Positions 43,025 to 48,696 of a stretch of 64,000 bases of DNA are shown in pieces. How positions within the stretch are numbered: the stretch's first letter is position 1; each line of letters opens with the position of its first letter. This DNA is from Streptomyces sp. CG 926 (GTDB taxonomy: Bacteria > Actinomycetota > Actinomycetes > Streptomycetales > Streptomycetaceae). The stretch lies in assembly GCF_003148825.1 (NCBI RefSeq), contig NZ_QGGZ01000008.1, positions 124,001-188,000 of the forward strand. Direction: 5' to 3'. The notes beneath the pieces are model-generated. The model worked only from the letters and a program-made list of their open reading frames with translations. It was not told the origin of the DNA and searched no databases. A program made the position numbers and the translations under genes.

Positions 43025-43128
43025 GACACTCGTAAACGACCGTCGGGACGCAACGCTCGCCAACGGAGAAATGCCTGGTCAGGGCGCTGTAGGCGCCTCC
43101 GCCGCAGGTCAGGATCAGACCGCAGACA

Positions 43129-43142
43129 TTCCGCTTCAACGT
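43129..43142 (+). other. attR core, displaced ychF 3' end
   Basis: TTCCGCTTCAACGT followed by GTAG, which still reads F-R-F-N-V-stop. Upstream sequence no longer matches ychF, as expected of a site split by insertion. The ychF-type terminator follows 50 bases later. Confidence 0.85.
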
Positions 43143-43193
43143 GTAGCCGGCCACCTACCGCAACGCAGGTGATCTAGTAAACGTACAGGTCAA

Positions 43194-43223
43194 AGGGGTT
43201 CGGCTCTTCGGAGTCGAACCCCT
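43194..43223. terminator. Displaced ychF terminator
   Basis: AGGGGTTCGGCTC and GAGTCGAACCCCT form a 13-bp stem (one wobble) around TTCG. It lies 50 bases beyond the attR ychF tail, so before insertion it would have followed ychF. A similar hairpin follows the second ychF-like tail at 43956. Confidence 0.7.
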
Positions 43224-43251
43224 GAGTCACCCTGCACGAGGGGCACAGGCA

Positions 43252-43273
43252 GTGGTACGTTATTAGGTACCAC
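43252..43273. promoter_or_regulatory. Palindrome upstream of the toxin-antitoxin operon
   Basis: GTGGTAC and GTACCAC flank GTTATTAG, 21 bases before the antitoxin start. YefM/Phd antitoxins bind palindromes overlapping their own promoter, so this is the probable operator; the AT-rich spacer could hold the -10 element. Confidence 0.55.
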
Positions 43274-43293
43274 TTCAGGTGAGGGGGCAGGTC

Positions 43294-43575
43294 GTGTCGA
43301 TAACTGCGAGTGAAGCCCGCAAGGAGCTCTTCCCGTTGATCAAGAAGGTCAACGAGAACCACGAGGCCATCGAGATCGTCTCGAAGCACGGCAACGCCGT
43401 ACTCGTCTCGGCCGAGGATTACGCGGCGTTGCGCGAGGGCTCGTACCTGCTTCGCTCTCCGGCGAACGCTCGCCGGCTCCTCAAGGCGTACGAGAACGCC
43501 CTGGCCCACGTCAACGTGTCGGAGCGCGAGCTGATCGATCCGGACTCGGCGGACGCGGGTGCGGGTGCTGCGTGA
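43294..43575 (+). CDS. yefM: Phd/YefM-family antitoxin
   Basis: A 93-residue antitoxin: SITASEARKELFPLIKKVNENHEAIEIVSKHGNAVLVSAEDYAALREGSYLLRSPANARRLLKAYENA, the N-terminal DNA-binding Phd fold followed by the tail that wraps the toxin. GTG 43294 has GAGGGGG upstream; the in-frame GTG 43279 lacks one. It overlaps the toxin start by four bases. The stop-side residues DADAGAGAA are low complexity. Confidence 0.93.
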   Translation: MSITASEARKELFPLIKKVNENHEAIEIVSKHGNAVLVSAEDYAALREGSYLLRSPANARRLLKAYENALAHVNVSERELIDPDSADAGAGAA

Positions 43576-43826
43576 GGCTTGTCTTCGAGGATCAGGGCTG
43601 GGAGGACTACACGTCCTGGCTCAAGAACGACCGCAAGATGCTCGCCCGAATCAACAAGCTCATCGAGGACGTCAGGCGTGATCCGTTCTCGGGTATCGGC
43701 AAGCCTGAACCCTTGAAATACCACCTGCCGGGCGCGTGGTCGCGGCGGATCGACGACGAGCACCGCCTCGTCTACCTGGTGACCGACGCAGAGGTCGTCG
43801 TCCTCGCGGCTCGGTACCACTACTGA
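43572..43826 (+). CDS. yoeB: YoeB/Txe-family mRNA interferase toxin
   Basis: An 84-residue RelE-fold toxin: MRLVFEDQGWEDYTSWLKNDRKMLARINKLIEDVRRDPFSGIGKPEPLKYHLPGAWSRRIDDEHRLVYLV...ARYHY. The family's catalytic residues correspond to the Glu in GKPEPL, the Arg in DDEHRLVY and the terminal YHY His. It cleaves mRNA at the ribosome when the antitoxin is lost. GTG start coupled by GTGA overlap to yefM. It lies just outside the right att site. Confidence 0.93.
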   Translation: MRLVFEDQGWEDYTSWLKNDRKMLARINKLIEDVRRDPFSGIGKPEPLKYHLPGAWSRRIDDEHRLVYLVTDAEVVVLAARYHY

Positions 43827-43860
43827 CCGCCCGTGCTGGGATGACCCTGCCGAAAACAGC

Positions 43861-43909
43861 GTTTCCGCAGGTCACGGCCCTGTGCTCGACGTTCTGCTTC
43901 AACCTGTGG
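43861..43909 (+). pseudogene. Second, decayed copy of the ychF 3' end
   Basis: TTCTGCTTCAACCTGTGG (43892) matches the attR/ychF tail TTCCGCTTCAACGTGTAG in 15 of 18 bases. The upstream GCAGGTCACGGCCCTGTGCTCGACG aligns with ychF GCAGGACGGCGACGTGGTCGAG with a few gaps. A hairpin follows at the same distance as at attR. It reads as a remnant of an earlier ychF tail. Confidence 0.6.
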
Positions 43910-43955
43910 TCGACCCGTTACGGCATGTTGGCCAGGTTCGTCGAACGTGCAGGTC

Positions 43956-43991
43956 AGAAGGGGCCGGACTCGTCAGAGTCCGACCCCTTCT
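43956..43991. terminator. Second ychF-type terminator
   Basis: AGAAGGGGCCGGACTC and GAGTCCGACCCCTTCT form a 16-bp stem (one wobble) around GTCA. It is preceded by GTGCAGGTCA, like the GTACAGGTCA before the hairpin at 43194. It can also terminate the convergent Uma2 gene. Confidence 0.8.
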
Positions 43992-44021
43992 GCATTCCCG
44001 TGCTGACTCGGTGCTGACTTT

Positions 44022-44603
44022 TCAGCCGCTTCGGGGTGGCGTGAGCTTGTCGAGGTCCAGGCTGATCGCGAAGGGCACCGGGCGCTGGAGGGTGCCGCGG
44101 AAGATTCCGGTGGGGGCGTAGGCGCCGGTGGGTTCGTCGAGCTCGTAGGCGTAGACGACGGGTGCCCCGTCCTCGTCCTCGATCCGCCAGTAGTGCGGGA
44201 TGCCGGCCTCCGCGTACTTGCGGAGCTTTACTGTGCGATCGCGATGGGCGGATTCGGGTGACACCGCCTCCACGACGAGCTTCACGTCCTCCGGGGCGTA
44301 CCAGGTGCGGTCGGGGTCGTAGGGCAGGTTCGTCAGCAAGAGGTCCGGCTCGGGGCGGTTGCGGGCGTCGAGGCGGATCGTCATCTCGCGCTCGACCTCG
44401 AAGCCGGCCGGTGCCTGCGCCATGAGCGTCGTGGTCAGGGCGGTGACGAGGCGGCCGTGCCAGGACCGCTGGGGCGACAGCATGAAGACGAGGGCTCCGT
44501 CGATCAGCTCGGTGTGGCGGGGTGCCTCGGGGAGGCGGTCGAGGTCCTCCGCGAACCAGCCTTCCGCGCGCGGCGGGCGCATCCAGTCGGGCAGTGCGGT
44601 CAT
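44022..44603 (-). CDS. Uma2-family (PD-(D/E)XK superfamily) protein
   Basis: The 193-residue protein matches Uma2/DUF820, abundant in Streptomyces and cyanobacteria: YELIDG-like HTELIDGALVFMLSPQRSWHGRLVTALTTTL, then RPEPDLLLTNL (catalytic Asp), VKLVVEAVSPESAHRDRTVKLRKYAEAGIPHYW (the ExV/ExK strand and family-typical SxxRDxxxKxxxYAxAGIPxYW) and FRGTLQRPVPFAISLDLDKL. Function is unproven; a nuclease-like fold is all that is established. ATG 44603 was chosen; GTG 44612 is possible. It separates the intact and the decayed toxin-antitoxin copies. Confidence 0.9.
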   Translation of the reverse strand: MTALPDWMRPPRAEGWFAEDLDRLPEAPRHTELIDGALVFMLSPQRSWHGRLVTALTTTLMAQAPAGFEVEREMTIRLDARNRPEPDLLLTNLPYDPDRTWYAPEDVKLVVEAVSPESAHRDRTVKLRKYAEAGIPHYWRIEDEDGAPVVYAYELDEPTGAYAPTGIFRGTLQRPVPFAISLDLDKLTPPRSG

Positions 44604-44634
44604 GGCTTTCACGGTAGCGCCTGCGGCCCAGGTC

Positions 44635-44938
44635 GAGGAGCGAACTGTTCCCGCTGATCAAGAAGGTCAACGAGAACCATGAGGCCATCGAGATCGTCTC
44701 CCGTCTCGGCCGAGGACTACGCGGCGCTGCGCGAGGGCTCCTACGCGCTGCCCTCACCGGCGAACGCCCGGCGGCTGCTCAAGGCGTACGAGAACGCCCT
44801 GTCGCACATCGACGTGTCGGAGCGTGAGCTGATCGATCCCGAGTCGCCGGACGCGGGTGCGGGTGCCGCCTGAGGCTCGTCTTCGAGGATCAGGGCTGGG
44901 GGGACTACACGTCCTGACTCAAGAACGACCGCAAGACG
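44635..44938 (+). pseudogene. Decayed second copy of the yefM-yoeB pair
   Basis: GTTCCCGCTGATCAAGAAGG through the end of the antitoxin is highly similar to 43330-43575, but the first codons are missing and 20 bases are deleted after GAGATCGTCTC, shifting the frame. The toxin start is CTG instead of GTG (44870), its Trp codon 16 is TGA (44915), and similarity ends near 44938. Neither gene can work. Bases 44939-44966 hold nothing. Confidence 0.9.
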
Positions 44939-44966
44939 TCGGTCCGGTGTGCTGGGACGGCATCGG

Positions 44967-45698
44967 TCACCTCTCCGGGTGCAGGTCGGTGCGGTCGATC
45001 CAGGTGGGAGCTACGAAGACGTTGTCGGCGACGGGGGCTTCGGTGGCTTCCAGGAGGGACCAGGTACGGGCTTCCTCGACCAGGTGCTCCCAGGGCGCGG
45101 TCCAGTCGAGCTGCCGGTCGAGGCCGGTGCCGGAGACGCCGTACGTCTGGCCGGCGTCGACGCGCCAGAACTGGGAGTAGAGGATCAGTTGGGAGTGGTC
45201 GGCCAGGTCGTCGATGATCTCCGCGAAGTGGGCCGAGGGCCAGCCGGGGCTGTCCGGTCCGGTGTCGGCCTGCAGCCGGGCGGTCAGGGAGGGGACGACG
45301 GGGCTGCGGGCGCCGAGGTCGGTCAGGGCCCAGCGGGTGGCGACGGGTTCGGACTCGTCGGGGGGAGTCTGTCGCTCCAGGCAGGCGCGGTAGGCGCGGC
45401 GTAGGGGCTCGACCGCGTCCTCGATCTCCAGGCTCGCCGGCGCCGTGGCCGCCCACTGGCGGACGGTGGGGTTGTGTCCGTCGAGCAGGGTGATCAGGGC
45501 GGGGCCGCAGCGGGGGTCGGCGACCTCTTCGAAGACCTCGATGGCGGTCAGTTGTCCGAAGCTTCCGAGGGAGGGGAGGGCGTCGAGGATCGCGGGGGTG
45601 GCCGTGGATCCGATGTGGATCAGTTCCGCGCGCGCGTCGTAGGACTCGCCGGACTCACTGTCGAGCTGCTGGACGAGTCGCTCGATGTGGGAGGTCAT
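44967..45698 (-). CDS. HEAT-repeat-like protein
   Basis: A 243-residue soluble protein with HEAT-type helices in its N-terminal half: DARAELIHIGSTATPAILDALPSLGSFGQLTAIEVFEEVADPRCGPALITLLDGHNPTVRQWAATAPASLEIEDAVEPLRRAYRACLER. The C-terminal half (FAEIIDDLADHSQLILYSQFWRVDAGQTYGVSGTG...PWEHLVEEARTWSLLEATEAPVADNVFVAPTW) is a further domain I do not recognise. ATG 45698 has GGCGGG at five bases. It ends close to the decayed toxin-antitoxin copy. Confidence 0.75.
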   Translation of the reverse strand: MTSHIERLVQQLDSESGESYDARAELIHIGSTATPAILDALPSLGSFGQLTAIEVFEEVADPRCGPALITLLDGHNPTVRQWAATAPASLEIEDAVEPLRRAYRACLERQTPPDESEPVATRWALTDLGARSPVVPSLTARLQADTGPDSPGWPSAHFAEIIDDLADHSQLILYSQFWRVDAGQTYGVSGTGLDRQLDWTAPWEHLVEEARTWSLLEATEAPVADNVFVAPTWIDRTDLHPER

Positions 45699-45810
45699 GA
45701 CGCCCGCCACCCGCGACGCCGGAAGGCGGGCAGCCACCGGCAGAGCACCGAGCGGTCGTCGGGCCACGGGACGTGCTCCTCGGCTTCCCGGTCCCCGAAG
45801 GAGGCGCGCG

Positions 45811-46035
45811 TCAGGTCGATGGGGCGCCAGGGCGGACGTACTGCCGGCCGTGCTGGTCGCAGGCGCCGAAGTCCTGGTCATTGCGCCGGGCCTCGATCAG
45901 GGAGACCTTGTGCGCTCCGCCGACCATGGCCGGACGGCGGAACCGAACCCCGTCGTCCTCCCGGATCCCGTAGGAGCCGGGCATGGCGTCGAGTACGAGG
46001 TGCTCGCAGCGAGGGCAGGGGTGGCGGTCGCTCAC
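45811..46035 (-). CDS. CPCC-family small cysteine-rich protein, variant
   Basis: A 74-residue product, VSDRHPCPRCEHLVLDAMPGSYGIREDDGVRFRRPAMVGGAHKVSLIEARRNDQDFGACDQHGRQYVRP, that follows the CPCC domain: CPxC near the start, then GSYxI, EDD, GGAxxVSLxEARxNxxxFGAC. The usual second CPVCxW before EDD is missing, leaving one Cys pair and one late Cys. GTG 46035 is a guess without a clear ribosome binding site. Bases 45699-45810 and 46036-46232 hold no other gene that I can support. Confidence 0.6.
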   Translation of the reverse strand: MSDRHPCPRCEHLVLDAMPGSYGIREDDGVRFRRPAMVGGAHKVSLIEARRNDQDFGACDQHGRQYVRPGAPST

Positions 46036-46232
46036 CTGCGCAGTCTCGTTGCAGGTCCGGCCCGTGCGCCATGGATTTCTCTGCCTCGGCACCTCCGGCC
46101 GGTCCGCGGTCGGTACGCCACGCGCCGGCGGCCCACGCCCTGATGATGCTCCGCGGAGGGCGCGCCCGGTGGGGGACACCCCCTAGCCTGGGCGGGCTCG
46201 GGATGTGGGTGCGGAGGGCGGAGGGCGGACGG

Positions 46233-46991
46233 GTGGACGTGGGACCGGGTGAGCGGTGGGAATGGCCGGGTCGGAGTCTGCTCGGGGTGTTGTCCGCTCC
46301 CGCGCGGGCGGAATTGCTGGGCCTCGGCTCGGAGTTGACGCTCGACTCCGGCGGCGTACTGCTCACCGAGGGCGCCACCGATCGGCATCTGTACGTGATC
46401 CTCGGCGGGTTCGCCAAGGTCACCGCGACCGTCGAGAACGGGCAGGAGTCGCTGCTCGCCGTTCGGGTCGGCGGGGACAGTGTGGGCGAGATGGCCGCGC
46501 TCGACGGCGCGCCCCGGTCGGCCGGGGTGGTGGCCTGCGGGCCGCTGCGGGCACGGGTGATCGGACCCGGGGCCCTGCACGGGCTCATGCTGCGGCGGCC
46601 CGAGGTGGCGATGGCGCTCACCCGGATCGTGGCCGACCGGCTGCGCTGGGCGAATCGTCGGCGGCTCGAATTCCGTGGGTATCCGGTCAAGGTGCGCCTC
46701 GCGCGGCTCCTGGTGGAGCTCGCCGTGGCGTACGGGCGGCCCGAGGCGGGCAGTGGCCATGTGATCGGCTTCCAGCTCACCCAGCCCGAACTGGCCGCGC
46801 TCACCGGTGCCGCGGAGACCACCGTGCACAAGGGCTTGCGCGAGCTACGGGACGAGGGACTGCTCGGCACCGGATACCGCACCACCACCGTGCACGACCT
46901 CGCCCGCCTCGCCCGGGTGGCCGAACTCGCCGAGCCCGTGGCACCGCCCGCCCCGCGCCGGCCCCGGGGATCAGCCGAGCAGCGGCCGTAG
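46233..46991 (+). CDS. Crp/Fnr-family transcriptional regulator
   Basis: The 252-residue protein has an N-terminal cyclic-nucleotide-binding-type barrel (RSLLGVLSAPARAELLGLGSELTLDSGGVLLTEGATDRHLYVILGGFAKVTATVENGQESLLAVRVGGDSVGEMAALDGAPRSAGVVA, with the GExA-like GEMAAL) and a C-terminal winged helix (GFQLTQPELAALTGAAETTVHKGLRELRDEGLL). Phosphate-contacting Arg in RSAG is in place, so it may bind a cyclic nucleotide. GTG 46233 follows GGAGGGCGGACGG; ATG 46203 is possible. Its end overlaps the convergent transmembrane-effector gene by 21 bases, next to the cyclase-like gene. Confidence 0.88.
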   Translation: MDVGPGERWEWPGRSLLGVLSAPARAELLGLGSELTLDSGGVLLTEGATDRHLYVILGGFAKVTATVENGQESLLAVRVGGDSVGEMAALDGAPRSAGVVACGPLRARVIGPGALHGLMLRRPEVAMALTRIVADRLRWANRRRLEFRGYPVKVRLARLLVELAVAYGRPEAGSGHVIGFQLTQPELAALTGAAETTVHKGLRELRDEGLLGTGYRTTTVHDLARLARVAELAEPVAPPAPRRPRGSAEQRP

Positions 46992-47528
46992 CAGCAGGCA
47001 GAGACCGGCGGTGGCCCCCATCACCGCGGTGCACACCACGGCGGCCGTCACCCAGCGGTACTTGCGCAGGGCCACGTCGGACAGGAAGCGGATCGCCGCC
47101 TGCACCTGCCGTTCGTCCTCGTCCTCGGCGGCGGTGGTCACGCCGGTGGCGGGCGACGGCGGGCCCGAGGTGGCGGCGAGCCGGACGAAGCTGTAGCCGT
47201 TGGCGCCGGCGGGCCGCCAGACGCGCGGCCGGAGCGCCAGCGCGAGCGAGGCCGCGCCGCCGAAGAGGCCGCAGGCGAAGAGGGTGAGCAGCACCGCCGC
47301 CAGCACGCCGAGCGCGCCGCCGCGCCGCCAGCCGTCGAACGCCGCCTCGCTCCAGGCGCCCGCCGTCCCCACGAGTGCCGCCTGCACGGCGGAGAGGATG
47401 CCGGCCTTGGCGTCGGCGTGCTGATGCGTCGTCTGCAGGACGGTCAGCATCGTGCGTGAGGTTGGCCCGGGCCCACCCCCGGCAGGGGTGGGCGCCGCCG
47501 TGGGCGCGGCGGGCGGGGTGGATGTCAC
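46971..47528 (-). CDS. Pycsar-type transmembrane effector (PycTM-like)
   Basis: The 185-residue membrane protein has the pattern of the Pycsar effector family: TVLQTTHQHADAKAGILSAVQAALVG (first helix with the conserved AD-x-KA), a second helix (GGALGVLAAVLLTLFACGLFGGAASLALALRPRVW), a variable stretch, and the closing QVQAAIRFLSDVALRKYRWVTAAVVCTAVMGATAGLCLL. In Pycsar, a cyclase makes cCMP or cUMP, which opens such effectors and damages the membrane. The N-terminus is Pro/Ala-rich. GTG 47528 has GGAGGAACC directly upstream. It is divergent from the cyclase-like gene, 286 bases away. Confidence 0.8.
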   Translation of the reverse strand: MTSTPPAAPTAAPTPAGGGPGPTSRTMLTVLQTTHQHADAKAGILSAVQAALVGTAGAWSEAAFDGWRRGGALGVLAAVLLTLFACGLFGGAASLALALRPRVWRPAGANGYSFVRLAATSGPPSPATGVTTAAEDEDERQVQAAIRFLSDVALRKYRWVTAAVVCTAVMGATAGLCLLLRPLLG

Positions 47529-47714
47529 GGTTCCTCCAGCGAGGCTCGTCAGGAGTTCCATCGAGCCACCGTGCCGCCGGGTGGACCAGGCACTTCTACG
47601 GGATCGGCCGACTTCGCCGGATCCCGTATTTCCACGGGGTGCGGGTGGCCGGATCCGGTGTACGACTGGCAGGGCGACCGACGCTCCGGGGGGTGGGCAA
47701 CGGTCCGGGAGCCG

Positions 47715-47780
47715 GCATGCCGCATCGCTTTGCAACTCGTAACTCTGCTGATTCGCGAGCGAGTTGGAGGTGCGGCATGC
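47715..47780. promoter_or_regulatory. Nested inverted repeats upstream of the cyclase-like gene
   Basis: GCATGCCGCA (47715) pairs with TGCGGCATGC (47771), and inside it CAACTCG (47733) pairs with CGAGTTG (47760). The block is AT-richer than its surroundings and lies 35 bases before the cyclase-like start in the divergent region 47529-47814. It is the probable operator/promoter for the module. Confidence 0.5.
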
Positions 47781-47814
47781 TGTGCCTCCCGATGGCACGG
47801 ACGAGGAGGACGAG

Positions 47815-48666
47815 ATGTCCGTAGGTGCGATGGGCGTGTTCGGCAGGCGGCTTCTGTTCGCCGTCGACGCGCGTGGTTACGGCAGCGCGGACACCGCGCG
47901 ACAGCGCGATATCCAGACAGTGTTGCCCCGCCTGCTCTCCGACGCCGCCGAGGCGGCCGGGCTCGACCGGGCCTCCTGGGTACGGCAGGCCGGCGGGGAC
48001 TCCGAGTTCGCCGTGCTCCCGGCCGGTTCCGGTGAGCAGGCGCTGGTCGAGCCGTTCATGCGCCGGCTGGACGCCGGCCTGCGGGCGTACAACCGCGACC
48101 GGGTGCCCGCCGCCCGGCTCGCGCTGCGCGCCGCCGTGCACTTCGGTCCGGCGTCCGAGGCCCCCAACGGTTTCGTGGGCCCCGGCCCCGTCGAGGTCTC
48201 CCGGATCCTGGAGAGCGAGCCTCTGCGCCGGGCCCTCGCCGCGGCCCCGGACGCCACGCTCGCCGTCGCGCTGACCGCGCCGATCTTCACGGAGATCGTC
48301 GCCCAGGGGTACACCAACTTCCGGCCGGAGGAGTTCCGCGAGGTCGTCGTCGCGAAGAAGGAGTACCGGGGCCGGGCCTGGCTGTGGGTGGCGGGGTGCG
48401 ACGTCCACACGCTGGACCTCGGCGATTCCGACTCCGGTTCCGATTCAGGTTCCGATTCTGGTTCCGGTTCGGAGCCTGACTCCCCTTCCGGTTCTAGGCC
48501 AGGATCCGGCACCGCTTCAGGTTCGGCATCTGCGCCGAACTCCGGTTTGGCTTCCGACTCGGATTCCGGTTCGACGCCGTCCGGTGTGGGCGGAGGCGAC
48601 TCGGTCACCAACAATCTGTACGGAACCACCATCCGCGGCAACGTCGTCTTCGGCATCTCCAAGTGA
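47815..48666 (+). CDS. Class III nucleotide-cyclase-like protein with Ser-rich linker and C-terminal tag
   Basis: The 283-residue protein begins with a domain laid out like a class III cyclase: LLFAVDARGYGS (first metal-Asp position), ASWVRQAGGDSEFAVLPAG (GD motif), RLALRAAVHFGP and GFVGPGPVEVSRILE. Against canonical enzymes the Asn of the VNxAAR segment is not kept, so activity is uncertain, and a cyclase-derived sensor is the main alternative. Residues about 204-260 are a Ser/Gly/Asp linker. The end is VTNNLYGTTIRGNVVFGISK, a tag shared with the next protein. ATG 47815 has GAGGAGG six bases upstream. It is divergent from PycTM and 30 bases before the ATPase gene. Confidence 0.65.
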   Translation: MSVGAMGVFGRRLLFAVDARGYGSADTARQRDIQTVLPRLLSDAAEAAGLDRASWVRQAGGDSEFAVLPAGSGEQALVEPFMRRLDAGLRAYNRDRVPAARLALRAAVHFGPASEAPNGFVGPGPVEVSRILESEPLRRALAAAPDATLAVALTAPIFTEIVAQGYTNFRPEEFREVVVAKKEYRGRAWLWVAGCDVHTLDLGDSDSGSDSGSDSGSGSEPDSPSGSRPGSGTASGSASAPNSGLASDSDSGSTPSGVGGGDSVTNNLYGTTIRGNVVFGISK

Positions 48667-48696
48667 GTTGAGCGGACGGGGAGACGGGGTGCACAC

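Noticed and set aside
42908..43177. Small plus-strand frame (VAKGEQDPWPFPAEGGDEEAEA...) after hsdM
   Set aside because: The first 45 codons look plausible, but there is no ribosome binding site, and the frame runs through attR into Arg/Ser-rich nonsense; not supportable as a gene.
43184..43225. tRNA-like T-arm (GGTTCGACTCC on the minus strand) near attR
   Set aside because: No acceptor, D-arm or anticodon arm surrounds it; it is a terminator hairpin. The att site is in ychF, not in a tRNA.
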